Shown: in pieces, positions 53,802-63,174 of the stretch
How positions within the stretch are numbered: position 1 is the stretch's first letter
Layout of the letters: each line of letters starts with the position of its first letter
Source of the DNA: FACHB-1406 sp034189065
Lineage (GTDB): Bacteria; Cyanobacteriota; Cyanobacteriia; Cyanobacteriales; Spirulinaceae
NCBI GenBank assembly: GCA_034189065.1
Contig: JAXHVQ010000008.1
Coordinates: 15,650-79,649, forward strand
DNA: 64,000 nt
Reading direction: 5' to 3'
Notes under the pieces: generated by a model
The model's input: the letters and a program-made list of their open reading frames with translations, nothing else
What the model was told of the DNA's origin: nothing
Databases searched by the model: none
Position numbers and translations under genes: made by a program

Positions 53802-53881
53802 TGGCATTGGCGAAACGCAGTGAAGGACAACCATTCTTCCCTAATAAAATTAATTGTAAATTATTAATTATTGATTGAGAA

Positions 53882-54472
53882 ATGAACGTCCCCACCTTTG
53901 TGCTTGCATCTGCATCCCCAGCGCGCCAACAATTGCTTGTTAGCGCAGGAATTCAACCCATTGTCTGCAAAAGCGACTTTGACGAAACCCAAATCCAGTC
54001 CAACGATCCTGAAGAATTAGTCAATACTTTAGCGCGATGTAAAGCCGAAACCGTAGCGCCAAAGTTTGAAAATGCGTTAATTTTAGGATGCGATTCGGTT
54101 TTAGCGATCGCGGGACAAATTCATGGTAAACCCTCATCGCCCGATGAGGCGATCGCGCGCTGGAAATTCATGAGAGGTAAAAGGGGAACGCTCTATACCG
54201 GACACGCCCTCATCGATCTCGCCCAATCCAAGGAAATTGTACGCTGCGCCCTCACCCACGTCGATTTTGCGCCCATTCGCGATCGCACCCTCACCGCCTA
54301 CGTTGCCAGCGGCGAACCTCTCAACTGCGCCGGATGCTTTGCCCTCGACGGCAAAGGCGGACTTTTCATCGAAAAGATCGAAGGCTGCCACAGCAATGTT
54401 ATCGGCCTGAGTCTTCCTCTTCTACACCGAATGCTCGCCGAACTGGGTCATAGCGCGATAGACTTTTGGTAA
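53882..54472 (+). CDS. maf: Maf-family nucleotide pyrophosphatase
   Basis: 196 residues. Hydrolyses non-canonical nucleoside triphosphates; also called a septum-formation inhibitor. FVLASASPARQQLLVSAGIQ, CKSDFDETQ, ILGCDSVLAIAGQIHGKPSS, YTGHALIDL and the final NVIGLSLPLLHRML are the expected Maf motifs, with catalytic Asp in CDSV. Normal length. Confidence 0.93.
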   Translation: MNVPTFVLASASPARQQLLVSAGIQPIVCKSDFDETQIQSNDPEELVNTLARCKAETVAPKFENALILGCDSVLAIAGQIHGKPSSPDEAIARWKFMRGKRGTLYTGHALIDLAQSKEIVRCALTHVDFAPIRDRTLTAYVASGEPLNCAGCFALDGKGGLFIEKIEGCHSNVIGLSLPLLHRMLAELGHSAIDFW

Positions 54473-54712
54473 TTGATGTGGAAATTGCGCGATCTCGATT
54501 GTACACGAGTTTCAAGAATTGGCGAACCGGCGAACTGATACCCGAGTGGGGCGTAGGGCGTTAAGGATGGAACGAACCTAGAACCTAAAACCCAAAACCT
54601 AAAACCTTAAGATCGAAGGCTTTCACTTCGCGTTCCCAAAGGTCACTCAGCACTGAGAGATATTCTTGATACACTCTAAAAGTGAACTTCACTGTTTTGA
54701 GGAACAAGCGTT

Positions 54713-55123
54713 ATGGCAATCAGCGACGAATTTCGGGAGCATCTCAAAGCCGGACAAATTGTTGAGGCGATGAATCTCGCTCTGGGGCAAGCAATTGAGT
54801 TGGAAATTACCACCTGGGTTGCCACAGAGCAAACAGACGCAGGGGGAAAGCCCGAAGCCGGTCACAGCCTGCGGACTCGTTTAAATATTGTCGATGGCGA
54901 AGTCGAAAATGAAGTCGGGACTCAGTTTTTGGGGAACGGTCCCTACCGCGAACTGCGCGAGTTTCACGCCGCCCAGGTTCAAGGGGGACAACAGATTATT
55001 CAGCAAAATATAGAGAGTTTACAACAAGTCTTTACAATTTTAGTCACCACCTTATCCCAACAGCCTCAATCTCAACCTTCCTCCACCGCTCTCCCTCCTT
55101 CTCCACCAGACGAGGAATTGTAA
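54713..55123 (+). CDS. Short paralog of the DWG-repeat protein (unknown function)
   Basis: 136 residues. MAISDEFREHLKAGQIVEAM, TTWVATEQTDAGG, then VDGEVENEVG and PYRELREFHAAQVQGGQQII are shared with the first 120 residues of the next gene, so the two are tandem paralogs. The tail ends in TALPPSPPDEEL, Pro- and Asp-rich. The shared domain looks all-helical with a conserved REL-R-FH-AQV helix. No family I can name; probably a cyanobacterial protein of unknown function. Confidence 0.8.
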   Translation: MAISDEFREHLKAGQIVEAMNLALGQAIELEITTWVATEQTDAGGKPEAGHSLRTRLNIVDGEVENEVGTQFLGNGPYRELREFHAAQVQGGQQIIQQNIESLQQVFTILVTTLSQQPQSQPSSTALPPSPPDEEL

Positions 55124-55178
55124 AGGAGTGACGAGGGCAAAATAATTGGCTCGAAGATTGTATAGGAGAATATTAATT

Positions 55179-58100
55179 GTGGTATTAAAAGACGAATTTA
55201 AAAAAGCGATTCAAGCGGGGAACTTGAACGAAGCGCTGGCATTGGCGATGAGTCGGGCAACCGAACTCAATATTACGACTTGGGTTGCCCCTGAAAACGG
55301 CGAAACAAGTTCCACCCCCCAACCGGGAAATCGCCTGCGCGCGCGCATTGATTTACTACAAGGCAAAATCGAAAATGAAGTTGGCGATCGCTTCATCGGT
55401 TATGGACCGTACCGCGAACTGCGAGACTTCCACGCCGCACAAGTTGCCCGAAGTCCGGCACTCGTTCGCGCCAATTTGCAAAGCCTGCAAAAGCTATTTG
55501 GGGCGCTAAATGCCCTTCAACAACAAAAACAACACCTCGCCGCTCGAGACGCGGGACTGCCGACTCTAGAACTGTCTCCGTTGCCGCAACTGGTGTCCTC
55601 CCAACCCGACTCGAGTCCGCAGACTTCGGTCATCCCTAGCTTAGAGCCCCTCGCGCCGCTTCCCAACCTCGAAAAGCCATCCCCCGCGCCTGAAAACCCT
55701 CCTCCCGCGCCCGAAAATCCTCCTCCTGCGCCTGTTCTGCCCGTTTCGGAGTTGGAAATTGAAGATTGGGAGGAAGCTGTGGGGGGTTCGCCTTCACCCG
55801 TCTTCCCGCCGCCTCGAGCCGAAGAACTGGAGTCCGAAACCCCGTCGTCGAACGAAAGGGAGTGGAATGAGGAAGGAGAGAGAGAACCTGAAGTTGCGAT
55901 CGCCTCCTCAATTCCCGATGCAAGCGCTGTAGATGACAGTTGGAGCGGGTTTCGGGCGATTTCGGGCGAAGCGCCTCCGGTAGAATCGTTACCCGAAGAA
56001 CCGGTTGCGTCCGCATCGTTGCCCGAAGAACATTGGAGTCAAAGTTGGGAGGAACCTTCCCAATCTCGGGTTGAGGAGGTTTTCTTTGGGCAAGATGATT
56101 GGGGAGAGCCCGGAGGAGAGTTAGCTGTGTCCGCTGTAGCGCCGTTGAATACAGAAGGCGATGGCGCTCCCGATCCCCAGTTTGAGGAATCCTCAACCGC
56201 TTTTTCGACTCAACCGAATACACTTGCAGCCGAAAACTTTTCGGATGCAGAAGATTGGGGAGATTTAACAGAAGTCGAATCGCCGGTGTCTGTAACACCT
56301 GACACATTTATCGAAGAAAGTGAAGAGTGGAGCGAGTTCGAGCCTCAAGAAGATTTAGGCACAAGTTTAACCGAACCGTTGGAGCAAGGCGAGATTGTAG
56401 AAGTGCGATCGGATGACGAGGATTGGGAGGATGTAATAGCAATGACTCCCTCGAACTTGATTATAACAAATCCCGAAAATGACAGCAACGATGTGACCTT
56501 TGAAAGGGGAGATTGGAACGATCTTATATCAGAAGATCCTCCAAGTTCGACTTCGCCAGAATTGTTAGAGTCTGAAGAAACGGAAACATTTTTAGAAGAA
56601 GATGAAGAGTGGAGTGAGTTCGATCCTCAAGAAGATTTGGACTCGACTTTAACCGAATCGCGGGTTGCAGAAAGTTCGGGAATTTTGTTGGATGATGAAG
56701 ATTGGGGGGAAATCACAGAAGTTTCTCCTCCTAATTTAATTGTCGCCGACCTCCCAACTCCACAGAATATTGCAGAAGAAGATGAGGATTGGGGCGAGTT
56801 CGCGACAGAAGATTCTTTGGATAACGACTTCTCAGAAGGAAGCGAAACGTTAACTTCAGAAATGTCATTAGAGGAAGATGACGATTGGGATGAAGCGATC
56901 GCCGAAGAAGTGACGAGTCCTTCGCCGACAGAATTCAATAAAATATCAACTTCGGAGATCTCCTCAGAAGAAGATGAGGATTGGGGCGAGTTCGCAACGG
57001 AAGATGCTTTAGATGACGACTTCTCAGAAGGAAGCGAAACGTTAACTTCAGAAATGTTATTAGAGGAAGATGACGATTGGGATGAAGCGATCGCCGAAGA
57101 AGTGACGAGTCCTTCGCCGACAGAATTCAATAAAATATCAACTTCGGAGATCTCCTCAGAAGAAGATTGGGGCGATTTCGCGACAGAAGATTCTTTAGAT
57201 GAGGATTTATCAGAAGGAAGCGAAACGTCAAGTTCAGAGATATTCCCAGAAGAAGAAGATTGGGGCGATTTCGCAACAGAAGATTCTTTGGATAACGATT
57301 TATCAGAAGGAAGCGAAACGTTAACCTCAGAAATATCCTCAGAGGAAGAAGAAGATTGGGGCGATTTTGCAACGGAAGATTCTTTAGATGACGACTTCTC
57401 AGAAGAAAGCGAAACGTTAACCTCAGAAATATCCTCAGAAGAAGATGACGATTGGGACGAAGCGCTCGCCGAAGAAGTGGCGAGTCCTTCACCGACAGAA
57501 TTCAATGAGATGTCGAGTTCAGAGATATTCTCAGAAGAAGATTGGGGTGAGTTTGCGACAGAAGATGCTTTAGATGAGGATTTATCAGAAGAAAGCGAAA
57601 CGTCAAGTTCAGAAATATTCTCAGAAGAAGATTGGGGTGAGTTCGCGACAGAAGAGGCTTTAGATGACGACTTATCAGAAGAAAGCGAAACGTCAAGTTC
57701 AGAAATATCATTAGAAGAAAATGACGATTGGGGTGAAGCGATCGCCGAAAATTCTCGCGACGAAAATACTGTGGAATCTTGGGATATACAAGGTTTAGAC
57801 ACATCGCTCCAAGGAGACGAGGACTGGATCGAACCGCTCGTTGAAGAATCAGAAAACGCCTTTGAAAGCAAATCGCCTAATCAGTTAGGAGAAACTCCAG
57901 AAACTTTCGCTAATGATTGGGAGAATGAAACCTCTGAAGAATCTCTGAATTCGGTCGAAATTGAATCTGCAAACTTATTACCAGAAGCCGAGTTTACTGA
58001 CGAAGATTGGGGAGATTTTACAGAAGAAGAATTAGATTCAGATCCCAGCGTTCCCGATTTACGAACCGTTCACTTTGGAGCAGAAAGCGAGCTAGACGAA

Positions 58101-58745
58101 CACGAAGATTGGGGAGAATTCACCGAAGAAGAGTTAGATAGCGAACCCAGCGTTCCCGATTTGCGCGCTCATTTCAAAGAGATTAATCAATTAGACAGCG
58201 AAGAAGAGGAAGAGGAAGAGTGGGAAGGTTTTGTTGGGAAAGAATTCGACCCGGAACCTGCAGTTTTTAAAGAAGAAGATTCGGAAGCTGCCGTTCCCGA
58301 TTTCGGCACGCTCGACATGGGAAGCGATTCTGAATGGGAAGAATTTGAATCCCTCGATCCCTTTATGAGTCCGGCGGAATCGGAGAGTTCATTAACAAGT
58401 ATCGAGTCGGAGGAAAATTGGAACGATTTTTCAGCAGAAGAACTCGAACCTTATCCCAATGCTCTGGACTTGACGAGCGATCGCGAATTAGGCAGCATTG
58501 AGGAAGACTGGGAAGGGACGATGTTGTCGAGGGGGGGAAGCGATCGCGTCGTCGCGCCTCCTCCTTTAACCGCAGGCGAACCCGAACGTTTTGACTTGGA
58601 GGACTTAGAATTAGATGAGACGGATTGGGAAAACGACCCTTCATCCGACTTGCTATTTACAGATGAAGAACTTTTGGAGGACACAAGCGTGTTTCAACGG
58701 CAATCCTCGTCCCAACCCCCTGAAAATCGGCCGCGATCGCAGTAA
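55179..58745 (+). CDS. Large acidic DWG-repeat protein (unknown function)
   Basis: 1188 residues from a GTG at 55179, chosen because AGGAG lies 10 bases upstream and VVLKDEF then aligns with MAISDEF of its paralog; a TTG at 55146 is possible. Residues 1-120 are the shared domain (IENEVGDRFIGYGPYRELRD), then a Pro/Ser linker to about 215, then about 1,000 extremely acidic residues with Trp at regular intervals in motifs such as DWGDF, DWGEF, EWSEF and DWDEA. About 35 such acidic-Trp sites are present, seven of them in near-identical 30-35 residue repeats (DWGEFATEDALD...). No membrane segment. It looks like a long disordered scaffold; role unknown. Confidence 0.85.
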   Translation: MVLKDEFKKAIQAGNLNEALALAMSRATELNITTWVAPENGETSSTPQPGNRLRARIDLLQGKIENEVGDRFIGYGPYRELRDFHAAQVARSPALVRANLQSLQKLFGALNALQQQKQHLAARDAGLPTLELSPLPQLVSSQPDSSPQTSVIPSLEPLAPLPNLEKPSPAPENPPPAPENPPPAPVLPVSELEIEDWEEAVGGSPSPVFPPPRAEELESETPSSNEREWNEEGEREPEVAIASSIPDASAVDDSWSGFRAISGEAPPVESLPEEPVASASLPEEHWSQSWEEPSQSRVEEVFFGQDDWGEPGGELAVSAVAPLNTEGDGAPDPQFEESSTAFSTQPNTLAAENFSDAEDWGDLTEVESPVSVTPDTFIEESEEWSEFEPQEDLGTSLTEPLEQGEIVEVRSDDEDWEDVIAMTPSNLIITNPENDSNDVTFERGDWNDLISEDPPSSTSPELLESEETETFLEEDEEWSEFDPQEDLDSTLTESRVAESSGILLDDEDWGEITEVSPPNLIVADLPTPQNIAEEDEDWGEFATEDSLDNDFSEGSETLTSEMSLEEDDDWDEAIAEEVTSPSPTEFNKISTSEISSEEDEDWGEFATEDALDDDFSEGSETLTSEMLLEEDDDWDEAIAEEVTSPSPTEFNKISTSEISSEEDWGDFATEDSLDEDLSEGSETSSSEIFPEEEDWGDFATEDSLDNDLSEGSETLTSEISSEEEEDWGDFATEDSLDDDFSEESETLTSEISSEEDDDWDEALAEEVASPSPTEFNEMSSSEIFSEEDWGEFATEDALDEDLSEESETSSSEIFSEEDWGEFATEEALDDDLSEESETSSSEISLEENDDWGEAIAENSRDENTVESWDIQGLDTSLQGDEDWIEPLVEESENAFESKSPNQLGETPETFANDWENETSEESLNSVEIESANLLPEAEFTDEDWGDFTEEELDSDPSVPDLRTVHFGAESELDEHEDWGEFTEEELDSEPSVPDLRAHFKEINQLDSEEEEEEEWEGFVGKEFDPEPAVFKEEDSEAAVPDFGTLDMGSDSEWEEFESLDPFMSPAESESSLTSIESEENWNDFSAEELEPYPNALDLTSDRELGSIEEDWEGTMLSRGGSDRVVAPPPLTAGEPERFDLEDLELDETDWENDPSSDLLFTDEELLEDTSVFQRQSSSQPPENRPRSQ
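56785..57730 (+). repeat. Tandem DNA repeats encoding DWGxFATED units
   Basis: Seven copies of a unit starting gattggggcgag and encoding DW-G-(D/E)-F-A-T-E-(D/E), interleaved with three copies encoding DDDWDEA(I/L)AEEV. Copies share long identical DNA stretches, including gaaagcgaaacgttaacttc, so they arose by recent duplication rather than by selection on protein alone. Confidence 0.9.
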
Positions 58746-58931
58746 AATTGGGCAACAGGTCGTCGAAGACTGCCCGGGGAACGCGAAAATTTGCGTTTAC
58801 CTGTTCCTTCTGCGATCTTTATCGATCGTTCGCGATCGGGGTTGAACTTAACAGAGGCAAGTGGTGTGGTTAGCAAACGAAACTCGCAGTCGCGCAACGC
58901 AAATTCAAGAAGCGATCGCGTCCCCAGGAAA

Positions 58932-59780
58932 ATGACTCCCGCATCCGGTTCAGACGCGAGGGGGAGAGGTTCTCGCGTCGATGGCTCTAGCCGCGCGCAC
59001 CTAGAATCGCAATTAAATTATTTTGTGGAGTCGTTAAGCGATGTTTTGCTAGAAATAACGGCGTTGGAAGTCAATACTGCCATTGTCGAACGAATTGGAG
59101 GAAATAAGTTTATTCCCTGGGAAGCGTATCGCAGCCTTTATCCCCTCGATCGCGCCTATTTGGAACAGTATCCGGTTCACGAATCGCTGTTGCATCGCTA
59201 TTTGGAGTTGCGTCGCACGTTGGAGTTGAATTACGCTTTATGTTTGAGCGATCCCCGTTCGGTTCTCTACGATCCCGCAAAAATTGCAACCCCCGAAAGC
59301 AATCGCATTTTGAGCGAGTCTGCGTTGGAAATTAACGAACACAATACTCAGCTTCCGAGTCCGTTTAAGCGGACTGCGGCTGACGAATTGTTGGAGGTAC
59401 AACAGATTTTAGCGGATGCTCGTTTTTTGCGGGGGTTGCGCAAATTGGGAGAATTGAAGGCGAGTTTGGATAGTCGCAATCAAACGCTGTTGAAAATGGA
59501 CGCAGCCTATCCGGGAAATTCCCCAGCAACCATCGCCAAAGCGGTCAAAACTGATATAATTTACGCGCAAACGGTGATTCAACTCGATGGCGATATTATT
59601 AACCGGTATAGCGAAGCGATCGTCGATCATCCCCATAAAGAGATTTTGTTGAAAATTCATCAAGATAGCGTCGCCGCCAGCGAACGTCAGTGGCGAGGAC
59701 TTTTAGGGTTCGCCGTCGATCTCGTGCGGAAGGCTTTGGCTCGCGATCGCGGTTCGGGTTCGGCCTCCAGGCGAAAGTAG
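58932..59780 (+). CDS. Conserved-looking helical protein (unknown function)
   Basis: About 282 residues from the ATG at 58932 (the frame is open back to 58791 but only over repetitive Arg/Ser codons). HLESQLNYFVESLSDVLLEI, then TAIVERIGGNKFIPWEAYRS and RYLELRRTLELNYALCLSDP look well structured, with a coiled helical end (QTLLKMDAAYPGNSPATIAK). No domain recognised. Same strand as the repeat protein; whether they are one operon is uncertain because 187 bases separate them. Confidence 0.6.
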   Translation: MTPASGSDARGRGSRVDGSSRAHLESQLNYFVESLSDVLLEITALEVNTAIVERIGGNKFIPWEAYRSLYPLDRAYLEQYPVHESLLHRYLELRRTLELNYALCLSDPRSVLYDPAKIATPESNRILSESALEINEHNTQLPSPFKRTAADELLEVQQILADARFLRGLRKLGELKASLDSRNQTLLKMDAAYPGNSPATIAKAVKTDIIYAQTVIQLDGDIINRYSEAIVDHPHKEILLKIHQDSVAASERQWRGLLGFAVDLVRKALARDRGSGSASRRK

Positions 59781-59795
59781 AATGATTTTAAAACA

Positions 59796-60521
59796 ATGCT
59801 GAATGCGCGATCGACTGCGAAAAAGAAAGGTTCTCCTAAAGGATTTTGGAGCGATCGCAACCTCGACTTGGGGGATTATATCTGCATTCAAAAAGAAACT
59901 ATTACTCCGCAGCAGGCGATTGTTGGGGGAATTGAATTTCAGTTAACCCCAGAACTGCTCGAACGCATTCAAATCGCTAAGTCTAGGAGAGAAACCCTTT
60001 ATTTCAAATCTTCTTTCTTGACAGAACTGCGCAACTATGCAATGTCGGGAGACGCGATCGCCTTTTCAACATTTTACGGAGAAAGCGCAACGGAAGAAGC
60101 GGTGATGCGCAGTCTCATTTCCTTCGAGGGAGAAATGAACCATCAAGTGTGCAGATATTGGCTCGAAGATGCAGCGTTAGCCTTACAAATCATTTCCTGC
60201 CACCATTGGCTCATTTCTCAAATCTTGCGAGGACTCTCCTTGGGTCCGGTGCGATCGCATAATGGAATAGCTTGGGGAATAGTAGCCCTTATCGGTGCGG
60301 GAATTCTCGCCTTCAACTGGCAAAACTTCTTAGTTGCAGGGGGAACTGGGTGGTTAGTGTTGTTGGTTTTTCTCTGGCTCGTCCAACGCGCGATCGCTTT
60401 TATTTTAAACCGACTCTCCCCTGGGTTGCGACGCTGGTTCTTGTACCAAATGCTATTTGGTTCCTTTTCTGGCACCGAAAACCAACGCAAAAAGGCCTTA
60501 GCGATCGTTAGTAAACTGTAA
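59796..60521 (+). CDS. Membrane protein of unknown function
   Basis: 241 residues, starting 15 bases after the previous gene, so probably co-transcribed. Soluble first half (YICIQKETITPQQAIVGGIE, YFKSSFLTELRNYAMSGDAI), then two membrane segments (GIAWGIVALIGAGILAFNW and GGTGWLVLLVFLWLVQRAIA) and a short basic tail with RRWFLYQMLFGSF. Not recognised. Confidence 0.65.
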   Translation: MLNARSTAKKKGSPKGFWSDRNLDLGDYICIQKETITPQQAIVGGIEFQLTPELLERIQIAKSRRETLYFKSSFLTELRNYAMSGDAIAFSTFYGESATEEAVMRSLISFEGEMNHQVCRYWLEDAALALQIISCHHWLISQILRGLSLGPVRSHNGIAWGIVALIGAGILAFNWQNFLVAGGTGWLVLLVFLWLVQRAIAFILNRLSPGLRRWFLYQMLFGSFSGTENQRKKALAIVSKL

Positions 60522-60556
60522 TCAGTAATCAGTAATCAGTAATCAGTAATCAGTAG
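60519..60556. repeat. AATCAGT tandem repeat, five copies
   Basis: The heptad aatcagt repeats five times in the short gap between the membrane protein stop and the toxin gene end. Confidence 0.9.
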
Positions 60557-60559
60557 ATA

Positions 60560-60850
60560 CTAACGCGGTCGATTCTCCCTGCCATGATAAATCCGAACAA
60601 TAACAACCGTATCATCTTCAATAAAATAGTAAATGACATACCCCTGCTTGCCAAACGACACCTTCAGTTTCCTCTGATTCGACCCTTTCTTAACCTGTAG
60701 ACCTCTTTGTGGAAATTCTTGCAAACTTACGGCTGCTTGCCGAATTGCCTGTACTGCGCGCTGAGCGGCTTGTACGTTGCGGGATTTCAGAAAACTTAAT
60801 AATCGCTCTAAATCGTTGAGGGCGCTTGGCGACCATTTTATTTGGGGCAT
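60560..60850 (-). CDS. ParE/RelE-family toxin
   Basis: 96 residues, normal toxin size. IKWSPSALNDLERLLSFL, FPQRGLQVKKG and YVIYYFIEDDTVVIVRIYHG match the RelE/ParE fold, including the Arg-Tyr near the C-terminus. ParE members inhibit gyrase, RelE members cut mRNA; the sequence alone does not decide which. Its start overlaps the antitoxin gene by 13 bases. Confidence 0.87.
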   Translation of the reverse strand: MPQIKWSPSALNDLERLLSFLKSRNVQAAQRAVQAIRQAAVSLQEFPQRGLQVKKGSNQRKLKVSFGKQGYVIYYFIEDDTVVIVRIYHGRENRPR

Positions 60851-61155
60851 GGAAGCTCACATTTTGTACCGATACTGTCGAGCCATTCTACAACTTTGTC
60901 ATGGTCGATCGCGCGGCCGGTTCTTTGATATTCCTCCCAACGGCGCTCGTTATCTTCAAGAATCTGCTCTTCTGTCATCTCCGGGAAGGGAGAACCATCG
61001 TCTTCCTCATCGAACGGTTGCGCTAGAGCTTGTTGGAGCGACAGTGGCACTTCGTCAGTCCGCTCGAGCCACGCTCTGAGAACGGCTTTCAGTTGTTCTC
61101 CGCTGAGAACGTTGAGATAACCTGCGATCTTCTGTTTTGTTGCGGGTGCGGTCAT
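60838..61155 (-). CDS. Antitoxin partner of the ParE/RelE-type toxin
   Basis: 105 residues, strongly acidic C-terminal half (PFDEEDDGSPFPEMTEEQIL, RRWEEYQRTGRAIDHDKVVE), N-terminal part possibly DNA-binding (KIAGYLNVLSGEQLKAVLRA). The order antitoxin-toxin with a small overlap is the standard type II arrangement. MITE copy C lies about 100 bases upstream and may sit in its promoter. Confidence 0.8.
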   Translation of the reverse strand: MTAPATKQKIAGYLNVLSGEQLKAVLRAWLERTDEVPLSLQQALAQPFDEEDDGSPFPEMTEEQILEDNERRWEEYQRTGRAIDHDKVVEWLDSIGTKCELPCPK

Positions 61156-61254
61156 AATGACTGTTTCGGTGGATACTATTCCGTTATACCTGAAAAATCA
61201 GCCCGCAAGGGAAGTTCGATCGCAATTCAATCAACCCCTTCTTTTCCATAAAGA

Positions 61255-61359
61255 TAAGTAGGTGGGCAAAAATAAACGCATAACCTCGAAAACCGTATTC
61301 CTTGCCAGGTAAGGGTTTTAGCTGGAGATATTGTTCTTTTAATTACGCCCACCTACTTA
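61255..61359 (+). mobile_element. 105-bp MITE-like element, copy C
   Basis: TAAGTAGGTGGGC / GCCCACCTACTTA termini. By eye its 105 bases are identical, base for base, to copy D at 63752-63856 read on the other strand. It forms the 3' end of the Ser/Thr kinase gene. Confidence 0.9.
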
Positions 61360-62881
61360 GCAAACCCAGCAACAATACCAACGGTAAACCCGTTCCCAAT
61401 AGCGTTGCGATCGCGATCGAATTGCCAAACCCAAACTCCGCTCCCCAACCCAAACTCGCCCCCAAACCCGCGCTGCACAAAACCAGTCCCAGTGCCAATT
61501 TGGGTTTGATCCCGCCCTCGACTAAACGAGCAGAAACCGCCGCCAATCCCCAACCCCAACCCACAACAGCCGCCGCCAACACCGTCATCAAATCAACTGC
61601 CGTCCCGCGTCCCAAAGACGGCCAATTTTGCCAAACCTTGCCCAACCGCCCGAAAAATCCGATCGCGCCCGCCGCAGCCAAGATGACGAGAACCGTAGCA
61701 ATTCCCCATTGTAAGCCAATTCCAGTTAGGGTAAAGGCCGCGATCGCCACCCCGAATAACAGTCCCGCCGATTCTTCTTCTAAAAAAGGCGGCGCGGGTG
61801 CGGTTTGTACTTTCACTGCCACTTGGTAAATTTCGGGAGATGAGGCGCTGCGCAGGACAATTTGACTTTCGTAGAGGGTATCGGGGGTTAAGGAGTCTGT
61901 ATCGATGCAAATTCGGGCTTCAGCGTCATTTTCTACGCTCGGTGCAACCCCCAGCCAATTGACATCATTATCTGAGACAATTTGCCACGTTCCCGTTTCA
62001 GGAGTTGCGATCGCGCTGTCCAATTTTTCTCCCAGTTGAGTCGCCTGTAACTCAATCGGTGGCAAGGATACGACGATTTCCGGTTGTACGGAAAGGGGAA
62101 CGAGCGCATCCAAGGCAGATCGCGCATTTTCGTAGCGGCGATCGCGATCGCGATCGGTCATGCGCTCCAACCATTCAATAAAGCGAGAATTGAGGTGAGA
62201 AACGCGGTCTTGAAAGCGAAGGCAAAATTGAGCGTCGTAAAACTTGCCAATTTCCGTCGATTTTGTCCCCGTTAGCAAGCAAATCAATGTTACGCCCAAA
62301 CTGTAAAGGTCGCTCGCCAGACTCAAAGACTGATCGAGCAATTGTTCGGGGGGCATAAATCCAACAGTTCCCGCCGTCATACTGCTGGCCGCGATCGCAT
62401 CTCCCTCGCCCAGTTTTGCAATACCAAAGTCGATTAAATAAACATTTAAGGCTTCATCTACTAACAAATTTTCGGGTTTAAGATCTCGATGAATCAAAGG
62501 GGGAACGCGCTGTTGTAGATAAACTAAAATTTCTAACGTTCGTCGTGCGATTTCTTTGACCTCTTCGGGGTCAAAAGAGCGAGGAAGAGAGAGAGAGGGG
62601 GCGTTTTTATACTCTTGGACGAGGCAGAGTCCGTCTCCCGAATCAAAGGAGTCGAGATAGCGAGGAATGCCGGGATGGTCTAAACTTTGCAACACTTGAA
62701 TTTCCCGTTCGACGGCTTTATATCCCGACCAATGGCTTGCCGCGATCGCAAACCGAAATTGCTTAATAACTACGATTTGCTGCGTTGTCAGACAAAGAGC
62801 TCGATAGGTCAATCGTCCGCCTTGGGGGTTGGTTCCGAGACATTCGATAATTTGATAACCTTTGTCTGTGAAATCGGACAT
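61343..62881 (-). CDS. Membrane Ser/Thr protein kinase
   Basis: 512 residues. Kinase domain (about 8-270) with the ATP Lys in IVVIKQF, catalytic HRDLKPENLLV, DFGIAKLG and the APE-like MPPEQLL segment. A middle domain of about 90 residues (DVNWLGVAPSVENDAEARIC) resembles a beta-sandwich ligand-binding module. The C-terminus has about five hydrophobic helices. The protein ends LLLGLLSRWA; the last four residues and the stop are encoded by MITE copy C, so an older, possibly longer end was replaced by the insertion. Confidence 0.9.
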   Translation of the reverse strand: MSDFTDKGYQIIECLGTNPQGGRLTYRALCLTTQQIVVIKQFRFAIAASHWSGYKAVEREIQVLQSLDHPGIPRYLDSFDSGDGLCLVQEYKNAPSLSLPRSFDPEEVKEIARRTLEILVYLQQRVPPLIHRDLKPENLLVDEALNVYLIDFGIAKLGEGDAIAASSMTAGTVGFMPPEQLLDQSLSLASDLYSLGVTLICLLTGTKSTEIGKFYDAQFCLRFQDRVSHLNSRFIEWLERMTDRDRDRRYENARSALDALVPLSVQPEIVVSLPPIELQATQLGEKLDSAIATPETGTWQIVSDNDVNWLGVAPSVENDAEARICIDTDSLTPDTLYESQIVLRSASSPEIYQVAVKVQTAPAPPFLEEESAGLLFGVAIAAFTLTGIGLQWGIATVLVILAAAGAIGFFGRLGKVWQNWPSLGRGTAVDLMTVLAAAVVGWGWGLAAVSARLVEGGIKPKLALGLVLCSAGLGASLGWGAEFGFGNSIAIATLLGTGLPLVLLLGLLSRWA

Positions 62882-63174
62882 AAATTGAGTTCTGAGTTCT
62901 GGGTTCTGAGTTCTGAGTTTTTTGAGTTTGTAGGTTATGAGTTAAGCTAAGGCGCATTTAAATTGGGTATTTCCTGGTGCCTGTTACCATTAGGAGAATT
63001 TGAGTAAGTAATTTGAATTCCGAACAGCTTATAGTAACCGCAAATAACCAATTCCCAATTCCCAATAAACAACCGTGCCGCCCAACCCCCAACCCCCTTA
63101 TAGAAGGGGGCGAGGGGGTCGGCACACGACAAACGACATCCGTTGATCGATTCCCAATTCCCAATTCATAATAA
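62882..63174. repeat. Gap with GAGTTCTGAGTTCTG repeats
   Basis: 62886-62937 repeats gagttctgagttctgggt-like units. The remaining DNA to 63174 has a caattcccaattcccaat stretch and no gene. Confidence 0.75.

Noticed and set aside
56627..57871. A 414-codon Ser-rich open frame on the minus strand opposite the acidic repeats
   Set aside because: It is the mirror of the GAAGAAGAT-type repeat DNA; Ser/Asn-rich low-complexity translation and no start context.
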